From positions 1-64,000 of the forward strand of contig QLIY01000902.1 of NCBI GenBank assembly GCA_003260075.1: a stretch of 64,000 bases of DNA, written 5' to 3'. The DNA comes from Phallusia mammillata. Taxonomy: Eukaryota > Chordata > Ascidiacea > Phlebobranchia > Ascidiidae. A program made the translations under genes and the position numbers. The notes under the pieces were generated by a model that saw nothing but the letters and a program-made list of their open reading frames with translations, had not been told where the DNA came from and ran no database searches. Positions 28,350-41,800 of this stretch are shown here, in pieces; the first letter of the stretch is position 1, and each line of letters begins with the position of its first letter.

Positions 28350-29597
28350 TGCACGGACAGCGGTTTTCTGGATGTTTGCTGTTTTTTTATATGTTGTTGT
28401 GTAATACTGCCATCGGCGTTAATGGAAAGTGATTTAAATGAAGTAAAACCGAAAAACTATCAATATCAAATTAATATTTCATTGCTAAAACGACGTGGTT
28501 ACCTTTTAATCGTTAATTGTGGTTATCTTTTTTGCAATTATTAATTTTAAGTCCCTAATGTTTACTCAGGGGTGCCTGGCTGTCAGAACAGTTTACTAAT
28601 TAGGAAGGTGAAATTTACAAAACCAAGAGGTAAACACAGACTTGTCAAAACTCTTTGTTTAGAAGTGTCATAATTTCGATTTAATACAGGACAAGGCTAA
28701 ATAACTTCGCCATTTTGTGCCCTTTAATTATCAAGTTGTTCATTTAAAGCACCATTCATTTGGCGGGAAGGGTTAAGAATCTTCTATGACTAGCTAAACA
28801 CAATCTCTACGTTGAATTGCCAATGTGGGGTACCCACCAATCGTAAGCAATTTGCACTCAATATAGAATACATAGCCGCTCTATGCCAATACAACAACAC
28901 AATCGGAATCTCATTACGTTTACGAAATCAGCATTAAGTCCAAATTGCACCTGCGTGGTGAGTTCAGCTTCAAATGCAGAGCTCATCATTTTGTAAGCAA
29001 ATTGAAACCGCACAGCCGTCTGATCAGTCGATTCTAATTGCGTTTGGCACAGCAGGTGTTTTGCTGGACTGTTCCATAGCGGGTAGCGTCACTTTATCAA
29101 ATGTTAAATAGTGGTGACCCGTTCCGCCCAATCGATTGCTTTATCGAGCGGTGTGAAGTGAGCCGAAGTGCAAAGGAAGCTAAAACAATAATTGGCGACA
29201 AAAAGGAAATTTGCTCGACTACAATTCCCACGGTACACATTCACTTGTTTTGTTGTTCTTTTCCTTTCGGCTTATCAAGAGAAAAAGTGAAAAATAGTAC
29301 ATAATTAGTAATATGCAGCAATACAGTAATGTTTTATTCTCGCATCTGTAATAAAAACCTCAAACATGGACTTTTAGTCGTCCGAATTTTCAGGTTTTTG
29401 GCCTTAATTTGTTGTATTGATACTTATACTTCGGCTGGATAAATTGACAGAAATGTTTAACAAAAGCATGTGCAAAAACAACTTGCAGTTTCAATAGGCT
29501 GTAAATATTTTCGTCAAGGAAGTAATCACTAAAGATCAGCGTTTTACTCGTTTTCATAAATGCCACACTAAAACATTAAGCAAATTAGAATTTAATC

Positions 29598-29598
<1 letters not shown>

Positions 29599-29671
<73 letters not shown>
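29599..29671. other. 73-nt C homopolymer, probable gap filler
   Basis: Uninterrupted C run without flank duplication. Confidence 0.6.
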
Positions 29672-29673
<2 letters not shown>

Positions 29674-30085
29674 ACAAGTCCGTGTATGGTGTTCCTAAAT
29701 TAGAATTTGTTTAAAAATTTTAACATTATTAAATGACACTTCATATAGGCTCCTTAGGTAGAACATTATCCTTTCACTGTATTAAGGAAGAACAACACGA
29801 GTTTTCGCTTTATTACCAGCTTGCCACCCAATTCCCATTCCAATTTGAGCGCCACACACCGGTACCACACAATCTTTTAAAATAATTACTTTAGTGACAA
29901 TAGTTCCTATTAAAACACAAACGCGAATTCGTCCCTTGAGAACTTGGCTTAAACGAAAAGCAATTCAAACTTGCACCAACATTTGCAGAGGCCCCAGGGT
30001 GCAATCGATTAATCACTTTCAGTAACAGATTTTTAATTTTCCTAGTTGTGGAAAACGGGAATCAGGCAAATTGGTTTACGTGACG

Positions 30086-33000
30086 TCAGTCGTCGTTCTC
30101 ATCTTGCTCGTTGTCGCCATCCAGCGGATCGCTGTCGTAAGTCGAGCGCAATTCCCTGGTGAGATTTGAAAGGTTTTCTGCAAGCGACAATAAAAATGAA
30201 TTGTTTAATGAATATTTTTTGTATTTCAAATTTAAACTGGAAGATAAAGTTGGTTAAAAAAAGCGATCTAAAGCTAACCACCTTCAGACTGGGAAGCTTT
30301 TTTCTTTTTTCTTCCTTTTTTTCTTACTTTCTTTTTCTTCTGCGCCAACTCCGATAAATTAGTTGAGGACTCGGAGGCGACCTCATGTGGTGAACCTAAA
30401 TATTGACAGGTTCGAGTTTAACAAATGGACTACAAGTGCCTGGTATGTTGCTACGATTGCAATTTAATAAGTACGGATGTCAATTTTGATCTTACTACAT
30501 AACAAGTGTTAATGCTTACTTAAGTGTTTTGAAATGAGAATACTCACGTAGCTTTTTTCTAGTCTTCACGATTTTTCGTTTCGACCTGGCAAATCTTTTG
30601 TACGTGCCGTCATGCTCTGTGGCTTCCTTGTGTGTATTTGTCGATGGTAGTGCTTCTTGTACTACAAACAAAAACTTTAATATGTCAGCACACTGACCTA
30701 CAGACAATCGCCGTGGACAAGTCCGAACCGTTCGCTTACTGGTAAAACTACTAATACAAGAACTCACAAACAGGCCTGCTAATTTCAAAAAGGTGGCGCA
30801 ACGCAGCAAAGGCTTTTACGATGGCAATAAATGCTGACTCAGCAAATTGATGACTTATGGCGATACATGCTGACTCAGCAAATTGCTGAGCAATAATTGC
30901 CATAGCAAAAACCTATGCTTAGTTTCGCCACCTTTTGGAAATTAGCAGGTCCGTCTGTGAGTTCTTGTGTTATTAGATTTTCCTCGCTTACTCGTCTCAG
31001 GCAAGTGACTTCGCTGTTGGTTACGTGATGCCGGGCATCGGTACTTGAGATTTACAAAACGTTCCGAATCGCCTTCATCGTCGGCGTCGTGGCTCGCCGA
31101 TTTTTCTCGAGGAACCACATTTGTCGTGAGCGGAGGCAGTGACGTCATTGCGCCAGGCGCTGTCTTCTGGGCGGATCCGCCGCCTAAGTCAGCGGCTGCG
31201 AGTAAAATGTTGGGAAGTGTATTTTCGCTTTCACGAAGCATCGAGAACGACTCGAAACTATGACAACTACTGCAGTTTGTGTTGCTGTCCGAGAACTTTG
31301 CGACCAAAGCTGGTGCAGTATCGTTTGTACNTCGCCGATTTTTCTCGAGGAACCACATCTGTCGTGAGCGGAGGCAGTGACGTCATTGCGTCAGGCGCTG
31401 TCTTCTGGGCGGATCCGCCGCCTAAGTCAGCGGCTGCGAGTAAAATGTTGGGAAGTGTATTTTCGCTTTCACGAAGCATCGAGAACGACTCGAAACTATG
31501 ACAACTACTGCAGTTTGTGTTGCTGTCCGAGAACTTTGCGACCAAAGCTGGTGCAGTATCGTTTGTACTATCGTTGTCGGGACATATTTGGTCAATATCA
31601 TCGGCAGTGACATAATCAGTACTGGTCTCAACGGATGGTGACCGTTCGTCGGCAGAGGGCGGTGATGGTGACGGCTGTTGATCATTGCTTGTGGGTACAT
31701 AAGTTGCTTGTTGCTTTGTGGGAGATGTGGACGTTGTAAATTCCTTTTTTTGGCCTGCGAAATTTGACCACAATTATTTTGCACATAAACAACATTACAA
31801 CGACACGTATCCCGGATTGTGTTTTAAAAACCTGGCCACGGCGAAGAGTTGATTTAAAACGCACGTGTACATCTTTTTTGTTGGTAAAGGGTCAGATGAG
31901 AAGCTATATTACGGGCCGGATGCTATGTATGTTTTTGTTTCAAGACTTTCCACAATGAAAAGAATTAGGTGCACAATGAAAAGAATTACGATTTTGTTTA
32001 AATAAACGTTCTTAAATCTGCCTTAAAAATTTTAGGTAAAGCGTGTCAACCAAAAATTTAGAACCGACAAAAATATTTTAACCTCAATCCTAAATTACCC
32101 ATTGCGTGCAACTCGCTTTGTGTTGCTTGACAATTCTTTTGCGGTGCTTTTGGGCCAAAAAAACCGCTTAAAGGCAATCTTTTTACTTGTCCCTTTCTTT
32201 GTTTAGAGTTGTCTTGACATTGATACTTTGGGTCTAAAGAAATGTTTTATTTAAGGTGCAAATCAAATGTGTGGTATACGTACTAAGTCACTGGTTCCCA
32301 ACCAGGGGGGGTTTGTGTCACAATACTAATCTCTTTACTGGTTGTCTGTGCTATGTGTTATTGCTGCATTTGCTATATATAAGCTGAGAAAAAGAATTTC
32401 TCGTAAGTTATGATCGATTTAAGGCAGTTTCATTTCTGTTCTAAGAATTACATTAAAATTGCAATGTAAACGATATTTTAGAAAATTAAATTTGTAGGGT
32501 GAAATTAGATTTGAATACGACTAAAAGGGTGCATAGGACAAAAAAGGTTGGGAACCACTGTACTAAGTAGTCGTTGGAAAACAAACCAAAGATCTCCAAT
32601 ATATAATTCAAATGTTCTTTTGTTTCCAGGTTAGGCACTTATGATGTAATTAGATTACGAGTCTTACTTTTCAACATGTTTTCCACCGTTGATTGTGGCA
32701 CAGATGTAATTCGTGGCAAACTTAAGGATTGTTCTGTTAGGGATTTTACCGAGCATGTGCGGGGAATTCCCACTGTCGAATTGCTCTGTGAAGCCTGAGA
32801 ATAAAACGAGTTTGGATTTGCGCCTAGAAAGTTGTTAAAAAGGGAAAATTTGTTGGTCACAATTGCCTTCGTATTTTTTTACAATATAAACTGGTTCATC
32901 GTTTAAACAAGTTTTCGCAACTATTTTCCTCAGCACGACTTTTCATGACTTGGAAAATAATAATATGAAAGAAATATAAAGTAAGTAAAAAATATATTTG

Positions 33001-34249
33001 AACTCACGAAAGCTTCACAATCTCATTTAACCGCGGCTGCACAGTTCAGAAACACTGCTCTAAATTATGTGTTGCAATTAAAACAGTCTTCAAAATTGTG
33101 CACACGATTTCAATTTTTTGTTTAAATCAAAAATTCATATTTGTGGTTTAACACTTCTAAACTCCTTTATGGTTATCTTTTCATCTCTTACCTATGAAAC
33201 ATTCTGGAAAAAAAACTACGAGCATTACTTGTAACTAATACCACTCTACTTACCAATGCGTGAAGACTCGGAACTGAATGTCTGAATGCAATGTTGCCCA
33301 TTGGAATTCGAGCAGTAAAGCCCGAACTTTTTCGGCACAAGTCCACGAAAGACTGGTTCTCGTACGGAAACTTCCCTAAACCGTTACCACAAGGTTTAGC
33401 CACTTGCGGCACCAGAGAGGGGAGGCTGTTACGTGTTTGACCGCTACAGGTCGCTGTTCGCTTTTCGCACGAAAATGTTTTTTCCGACTTAACCAGCTGT
33501 AAATAGAAAACAATTTACACTGTTAAAAACAGGTATAGGTTGTGCAATGTTTCATGACCTAATAAAATGAGTTTTCTTTTTTTGCCTTTTTTAAATGTTA
33601 CAAATTAGTTACAGCATTTGGAAGCAAACCTTCAAATCTCTTTGAGCAAGTGGTAGTTGGTCTCCATACACTCGTAAAGCTATGTTCTTTCGCTTTATGG
33701 CTGCCTTGACATGGCTAGCGTCCAGTGGTAGTATACCTCGAAAGCCTCGGGACGACTTTGCTGCAATCGGGGGGACCTCGGTGGCATCAATGTCAGCTAA
33801 ACCGATTGCCAGTTCTACCTTCGGAAGCCGGGTGCGCTGACATTCTAAACCAGCTCGGTAAAAAAGTTCACGTGACGTGTTGTTGGTGTTGAGAAAATCC
33901 TCAGCAGAAGAGAAGCTGGAATCTTAAAATAATTTACCATTATTTCGACACGTCTATGGCGAAAACAAACAAAAAACAGTAACTTACTTCCCAAGAATCT
34001 ACCCGGTTCGCGATCAAAGTCGCACAATTTGTGGTTTTCATGGAATTTGTTGAAACAAGAGTCAGCTAGATTACTGCTCTTTTCACAACGCTGCCTGTTC
34101 CACAAACAAAATTGAGTACTTTTAATTTTATTTTCCTTGAACACGTTAGCAGACGTTTGGAAACTGTCTGCTTTACAAATTAACGCTTGAAAAGTTATAA
34201 AAAAAAACAAATAAATATGCCAGAAGCAAACACCACAACAAAATAACAT
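30086..34249 (-). CDS. Unrecognised gene: signal-peptide-like start, Cys-containing N-terminus, Lys-rich and acidic C-terminus
   Basis: Exons: 33988-34249, 33630-33922, 33254-33496, 32668-32794, 30992-31754, 30548-30661, 30282-30395, 30086-30177. With a 238-nt join duplication in exon 5 collapsed, all phases agree and total 1770 nt (589 aa). The N-terminus (MLFCCGVCFWHIYLFFFITF) looks like a signal peptide or anchor. A Cys-bearing segment follows (FCLWNRQRCEKSSNLADSC). The middle is Ser/Thr/Pro-rich and probably disordered. Near the end come KRKIVKTRKK and KKKKVRKKGRKKKK, then an acidic tail ending DPLDGDNEQDENDD. I do not recognise the family. A secretory start beside nuclear-type basic clusters is contradictory, so the first exon, or its use as a signal, is the weakest part. 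Confidence 0.6.
30751..30976. mobile_element. MITE with inverted arms of about 50 nt
   Basis: The left arm (from ctaatacaagaactcac through aaggtggcgc) is mirrored on the right (cgccacctttt through gagttcttgtgttattag). The centre has repeats of gctgactcagcaaatt. It lies in an intron and ends 15 nt from the exon 5 donor. No clear target duplication was found. Confidence 0.6.
31094..31568. repeat. 238-nt duplication across a single n
   Basis: 31094-31330 repeats at 31332-31568 with one or two changes, separated by n at 31331. It lies inside a coding exon. Removing one copy restores the reading frame into the next exon. Confidence 0.8.
32289..32560. mobile_element. hAT element, 272 bp
   Basis: Ends CACTGGTTCCCAACC and GGTTGGGAACCACTG, with a perfect target duplication tactaagt. 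It lies in an intron. Confidence 0.85.
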
Positions 34250-35820
34250 GATTGTCAGTTATAGCTGATTTAAAATTTAGTAATCTGACAGTTTACCTAA
34301 AACTTATAATCTACTATTGTTTTCGCTATTTGCGTTTGTGTTGTCTCCAAAATATTTGTTTTTGAACTTGTTTACAACTTTACACGAACACCGTCCCTAG
34401 TGGTACTTACGTGAAAGCGTTGGCCAGGCTGGGTAACTTGATAAATGGCTTTTCGTTTCCATAACTACCCATATCAGGCAGCATACCTTCCTTCACATCA
34501 TGCTAAATGTTGGCTTTATTTGCTTGCTGGCAAACTTTTTCCCTACATGTGGATATTGTGTCGTCACAATAGGCTTGTGTTGAACAATGCGCAGTAAGAT
34601 TTACTTCATAGCTAGTAAGAAAATTAGCATTGCTAAATCAAGTTCGCAATTCGCAAAGCACGAACGTGTCGAATGCACTAGAAGTGATTAACCGTTCTTG
34701 CCAAAGGACCGCTTGTCAACAGATAATTTTGTAACTATAAGTTTTAAAAACTGTAAAAAGGGCAATTCGTTCATGCGTGATATTGTTCTGTGCATTCTAT
34801 CCTCGTTAAACATTTTTAAGCAGTATTAATGACTTTTTTTACCATTAACAATTCAACCTTGGCTCTTTTTTCTCTGATAAGCCTGACAATGCTGAAAGCA
34901 ATCGACGCAAGTCATAATTGTTTGAAAACAATGGTATCTGTGATGACAAAACCTAAATGTACTTTGTGTACCGGTATTTGCACTAAAGCTGGAGCAGACC
35001 AATAGCTCAATTTTTTTGCATAGTCTTGCCAAAAAGCAAAATGTTATGTTAGGTCAGATGAATTTGTCTTCACCCTGTGCAAAAACGTTCAGGACACTTG
35101 TAAAAAGCAATCATTCATGTATTTTGAAAAAAAAACAGAACGCAATGCAGATTGGTAAAATGTTGAGCAAAATACAACCACTAAAACTCGCAGGATAAAA
35201 GTACAATGACATGTATAACAAATCAAAAGGTGCAAATTGATGTTTCGCTTTGTACGGGCAGGTTACGTAATACGGTGCAACCCTACGTATACTCCAGGTT
35301 TAAAAAAACCAATATTTTTGTAATTTGTACTGCCTAAATAAATAAATAAACAAAACAAATGAAAATGAAAAACAGCCCCCCCCCCGTTTCGCTTTGTACG
35401 GGCAGGTTACGTAATACGGTGCAACCCTACGTACACTCCAGGTTTAAAAAAACGAATATTTTGTAATTTGTACTGCCTAAATAAATAAACAAAACAAACG
35501 AAAATGAAAAACAACAACATTGTTTGAAGGTGGGGCAAGCAGTCTTCACATACTTATAGTGTTAGTCAGGGTATTTAACGTTACGGTTGGGTATTTGTAA
35601 TACCGTTTTGTAGCATTGTCATACGTGTAAATCTGAAAAATACGTTGTTATTTTATTCACGTTCATATATAACTTTTGCCTGTTAGGTTGGCCAAAAAAC
35701 AAGTTATCCTTTACTGTCTGAAATAGATTTGTATCACAACCAACCATGCAACACTTGATCCGAAGCAGGCTTACTTTGGCAGTAATGATGATAAAGCACA
35801 GTTACGAAATTCTGCTATGC
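34250..35820. other. Intergenic region
   Basis: Contains the C10 spacer at 35376-35385 between duplicate flanks 35242-35375 and 35386-35513. No gene-like signal otherwise. The segment just beyond 34249 would hold the promoter of the unrecognised gene. Confidence 0.4.
35376..35385. other. 10-nt C spacer between duplicated flanks
   Basis: Exactly ten C's. Both flanks begin gtttcgctttgtacgggcag and carry the same aaataaataaac tail. Confidence 0.75.
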
Positions 35821-38800
35821 TCATGAAGATTTGAGGAAGAAAATAAAGTAGGTGGTTGTCAAGGCCGTCATCACTGTGTATGCTAACCAAGCGTACGGAC
35901 CGAGAAATTTCTGTAAAAGACAATGTATCAGCCAAGTCAAGATTTGACCTTACTTCAAAAGCAACTGGTCGAGTTTAAATTTATTTGTGAAGCTCTGTTA
36001 TGTTATAAGTTAATCTTTTTCGGATTAAATAATTTTGTGTAACTGTTTAGGGATTTGAAATATTTTTTACATTAGGGCTGGGCAGTTAAAACATCTATAC
36101 TTACAAATAAATAAGGAGCAGAAAAGCCGATGGCGGACGCTGCAACCCAGAATATTCCCCCCCCCCTATGTTATAAGTTAATCTTTTTCGGATTAAATAA
36201 TTTTGTGTAACTGTATAGGTATTTGAATCTTTTTACATTAGGGTTAGGCTGTTAAAACATCTATACTTACAAATAAATAGGGCGCAGAAAAGCCGATGGC
36301 GGACGCTGCAACCCAGAATACCGTTCCAGCTACAATGAGTATTTGAGCATTTGCTTGTGGGTATTTGTTGACACTTTGCACCATCAAGGGAAAAGAGACC
36401 AGCATCGGACCAGTTCCAACCCTAGTGTTATAAAATGATTAAATATTACAACCGCATGATGTCGCTCTTCAACCAAACATGTAGCACACAATTGCTCATT
36501 GGTACGTTTAACACCACAATCAAACTGGTTACTATAGTTACTTATTACCAACGTACTGTCACGATTAAAACACTACTTAATAGTCATATGCCAAAAAGTT
36601 CAAATTATGTCCACAGCGGCTATATCCAATTAAATGTTACAGCGTAAGTAATTCTATATACTTTGACATATAAGCACTCTTTACTTTGGTATCAAACAAC
36701 TTCTTACCCAAACATGTAGACGACGGTTGCAAATACGTTGGCGTAAGGCATAGCCGGGCTGAGGTCTTTAAGAGCTGCTGTAATGGCCAGCGCAACACAG
36801 GATATCGCGATAATAAGATTCCCTGATATGAGCACTCTGCGCATCTGAAGTCCCTTTAGAATGAACGACTGAAAGCAAAAAAGATACGTTGTATGTATGG
36901 TGCAGGTATACTAATAGTACAAACGGAATAGTATGATGTAAAGCGGGCCTGAAATTAAAACACATTTCTACTTATTGTAACTTGCAGTCACGTAAAATCG
37001 TCGTATTTCAGACCACTCATTAAATCATAACAAAATAACACACAATTTACACTGAACATGCAAAGCAACTAACATGATGTTTACTGTTTTTAAATGCAAC
37101 TTGGAGTAGCTTTGAACAATTAGGCAAACAACTTTGCATTCATGCATGTACGGATAATTATATCAATCGGTGTCGTATTTTGTTGACTGTATATACCACT
37201 TACCCCAACAAACGCAAGAAGTACAGCCTCTGAGCAAACTCCTATTGAAGGATACGTCGCATATTCCGGTGAAACACCAGCGTCGATAAAGATGGCGTCG
37301 CTATAACATGAAATGTTTTATCTAATTTTTTTTAACTTTTCCGTTATCAAACTTTCTGTCTGATATATTTTATGTGACTCATGTAAGCACCATTTATGTG
37401 ACTGGTATATTTCAGTAAAATTGTTTAAGTCAATGATATTACTTACCTGTATAGCATGATGTTTATGAAGCCAATGGATTGGATGTTGGTTAAAATTACA
37501 CACGCAATAAAAAGTTGTCGCCGGTAGGCGGGGTTAGTGAGCAACTCGCTAAAAGCAACACGATGAGATTGCGGACCTTCCATAACCTGCTTTTCCAGTT
37601 GCGAAAATTCCTCTCTCACTGCGTCCTTAAATTTAAAAGGATTTTGTAGCTGATACCAGGAGAAACATGTTTGATGGCGACTCGTTTAAAATAACAGAAC
37701 ATGAATTTAATTTGATTGACATTGCCCTTTGCGTACAGAAAGACCGCAACCAGCAGATAAAAAGGTAATACGATTAAGAAATCAATAGTTTGTTGTTCAA
37801 AGGCTAGGGCACAAGAACAACAAAAAATCCATGTATAACAAAAATGTATATTTTTTACAATAATACGACGCGGCACTTCTTTGGAATCCCCCCCCCCAAT
37901 CAATAGTTTGTTGTTCAAAGGCTAGGGCACAAGAACAACAAAAAAAACATGTATAACAAAAATGTATATTTTTTACAATAATGCGACGCGGCACTTCTTT
38001 GGAACCATTCACAAACAACTCACTGCATACATTCTTACCTAAATGAACGCTGTTACGAATTTAAGTGAACGCTGTTACGAACTTACGATACAAAACGAAC
38101 AAAAAATATGCGATCACCCCGATATAACCGTTTGATGATGTTTCGGTTCCGACTTTTTCCCCAAACGTTTTCGATGCAGAAAATCAAGGCATAACACCAA
38201 CTATTATATTTTTTTAAACTGTATCTCGAATGCATACTTTTTGCAGCTTAAGGGTTGTAAAGTGTTTTGTAGACACATATAAACAAGTCAAAAAGTCATC
38301 ATTCTTACCTTTGTGGAGCTTCTTAACTTGATCATGGTCTTGTATGCTTCGTTTTTCTTTTTAGCCCTCAGTAAAAGCAGAGGTGAGGGTGGAATTATGA
38401 CAGCGTTCAACAGGTAGAACACCGAAAGTACGCCGGGTAGGGCCACCAAAATTGGCCACATAGAGTCGCTACCGAGCACCTGTCAAAACAAAGTTAACTT
38501 TAATGAAGAATCAAAACTGATTTCTTCCATTTTTTGCAACTGTACAGTTACTGTTTAATTGTTGGATAGTAATTTTGGATTCTACCATGCAAGTAAGCGG
38601 GTTTGATCAAAATTAATCGTTTTTGATCAGGTATTTTATCATATTGATTAAATCAAGTCATTTCGCACGTGTTACAGTTATAGTTAGACTCGTTGTTGCT
38701 CGTTATAATTCCAGCCCAAAATTTGTGATGTTCGCTACAAAAATATAATGTCACCCCATCATTGTTTTATTAAGTCACTGCTGGTCGCACGTATCACATC

Positions 38801-41800
38801 GAAAGAAAAATTTCCTACAACAATCCCATTGGCAAACAAGAAACATAACGATCATGGCTTTTCCAATTAAAAGCCACATAATTGCCTCAACCGAAGGCAA
38901 CAGCCAATTCCTTTGACAACCTTAACGACGTAATAAATCCACATGTTTGATCGCATGAGGTCACAACCGACCGCAGACCACGTGTGTCTGACGTCACTAG
39001 GTCAAGCACAGGTCGGTAAAAGCCACGTGCCTTTTTGTCGTGGAGACGTGCGTTAATACATGTACCGAAACTTAAGTCAATGGAGACATATTAATTGTAC
39101 TTGGGTCAGTTTTTTGTCTGGTCGTCAATGCTTTCCGGATCTATTGGACTTCGTGGACCCGCTCAGCGAGTTTGTAAAAGGTTTTGGTAAATCACCCCCC
39201 CCCCTACATGTACCGAAACTTAAGTCAATGGAGACATATTAATTGTACTTGGTCAGTTTTTTGTCTGGTCGTCAATGCTTTCCGGACCTACTGGACTTCG
39301 TGGACCCGCTCAGCGAGTTCGTAAAAGGTTTTGGTAATTCGGCATTCGGCAACTTACAAAACTATTTTCTCCCTAGTGTGATTATTAACACACATTTCTA
39401 TAAATCACAGTACGCCAGGCCCATTGAAGGCGCTATACCGAATCAGCCGGTCACCAAGCATTCACCACCATATGGCAAGGCGTAGGCTAGAAAAATCTAG
39501 CCTGCGGTGGGATTCGAACCCACGACAGGAGTCTTTCCGGGGCTCGCGCTCTACCAACTGAGCTACACAGGCTCAGTGGAGAATCCGCCGAAAGTCGAAT
39601 CACAAGCACCGTTGCCTGCCTCGTATGCTGCACATGTCAGCTTCGTAGTAGGGGATCGCCAGATTGACCAGTATCAGTTAAGATGAACATAAATTCATAA
39701 CTGGGATCAGCCCTGAAGCGTCTATGCAGACCAGCGATCACGGCACACTCATATATAAATCACAGTACGCCAGGCCCATTGAAGGCGCTATACACATTTC
39801 TATACAAGCATAGGGATGATTATACCGGACAAACTTATTTATCACCTATCACAAATTAAAAATCGCCGCATTAAAGAAGTGATAGTACCTTTGGGTGTCC
39901 TGTTACGGTTCCGATAACAAATCCCAGTGGTAGGAGCCAACCAGGGGGGCTCTGGCACACTGCCAAGTTCTCCACACAAGATAGTTCTGTCACCATCAAG
40001 GTTGCTATGTCTAAAGCCGAAAAAAAAATAGTAAAGAAAATTAGTATTGCTTAAAGTGGTATTCCTTTAAAGTTTAAAGTATTAATTTTCAAAGGCTTTG
40101 GTACATGTTGATTAGCTTATGCCGATAAAAATATGTTAGGTTAACATTACATGTGTTTAGCCACGGTGTGAAACGGAAATCGTAAGGCGACCTGTTCCAA
40201 TTCAACATGAGTTTGACTGTATAGCAAGCGATTCACGTGGCCCGAAAAATTACATATAAGCCACCATCAATAGTTTGATACCAGTGAGAAAAAAGCGAAC
40301 GTGACCAAATAAAATCGATAAATCAAGTTGGAAGTTTCACTCCCACAAACAGTCACCTCAAGTTGATGCCTGTGAGCGCACGTAACTTGGTGGTTTAAAC
40401 TTCCGCAAAAAAGTACGCCTGTTTATTTTACAACTGTTGCATCATTCACGTCTATTGCCCTTTGATCTCGCACTTCGCGTCACCTATTGATGACGTAACA
40501 ATGTTTGATCGTGACGCAATAGGCAATTTTATTTGAATAATATCGTGGGTAATAATGTTAATTCAATAGCATAAAGTGCAGTGCCGGATTAACCATTAGG
40601 CAAAGTAGGCACGTGCCTACAGGCCAGTCAAAAATCCAGGCCACTTCAAAATCAGTAGAATGATTTGGCAACACTTATAATTTAATTTTTTATTTGGCAA
40701 TCCTGATTTTCGGGCCACTTATAAATTGTACCTACAGGCCAGCAGACCCTTAATCCAGCACTGATGAAGTGTCCTAATTTTATGTATCCCAAAACCTGAA
40801 TAAACAAATTAATAAACCTTAACATTAATTGAGGGTTTTCAAGCATGAGACCTGTTACAAAATATGGTACGAGGGAGGCAGTAAACATCAATCTTACATT
40901 TAACGAGAAATTGGGTTTGATTTAGCATTTTAATCCGGTCATAAAAATTATTTGTTTCCTGACGGCCCGCCATATGTTCCACAACATGAACCGAATGCTG
41001 TAGCGCACGTACACATCGGAAATTATCGAAAAATCAATGAAAATGTCAAACAATCAATGTGATCTGAATTATCAGACCAATTTGCACATTTTTGCACCGG
41101 TTTAGGTCGCTTTTGTGACAAAAATTCATTTACGTCAAATGATTCGTAATCCGAACCACATTTATGTGTTGTACAAAACAGGGGAACAAAAAACATCGTG
41201 TACTTATAAGTTACTTACTCATTCCATATCCTCGTGCGAACCCACTCACGAATCTCCCGATAATGATCGCTTCATATGAATTACAGTAATATGTCACGGG
41301 GCTCATGAGCATGATCGACAGCAGGGTAGCCATGTGATAAGAGATCATGGCCGTTCTTCGCGTCATCAGCATCGCGAAAACCCTATAAATCGGTAAAATT
41401 TATCACCAAGGAGATCTAAAGTCTAATCAGTGATCAAGCTCTGTAGCTTTTTTGCGATAGGTGGCAAATGTTGCCTTATTTAGTTAGCTGGTTAAATGGC
41501 TTTGTTTTGTCAGCTAATTTTCAGTGATTAGATAATTTTACACTAGTACCAGTTTTTATTATTTTCTTTCCTTAACTTTTCCATAAATATTTTAGAAACT
41601 TACGGTGATGCAATTGACCCCAAGATGGCACCAAACATGACCATTGACATAGTCAAGGTGACGAGAAAGGTCAAGTAATCGTCAGAAGCGGGTTGTGAAT
41701 ATCGAATCTGCACAAGTTACGTAAAAGTGAGTAAACAAACTAACACGAAAACTAGACAAAAACCAACCATATGCGACTCGTTGAAGAAACGTCGCAAAGC

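Larger units (their letters stand above)
27807..30085. other. Intergenic region with two homopolymer joins
   Basis: Contains the C10 spacer at 28340-28349, between duplicate flanks 28201-28339 and 28350-28489, and the 73-nt C run at 29599-29671. No gene-like open frame with family motifs was seen. Confidence 0.45.

Noticed and set aside
36105-36156. Extra copy of part of the transporter exon 10, as if a duplicated or alternative exon
   Set aside because: It is cut off by a 10-nt C spacer and its flanks repeat the neighbouring intron; this is a join artefact.
40981-41000. CRISPR-like or phage-like features anywhere in the window
   Set aside because: No spaced direct repeats, and the gene structure is clearly metazoan.
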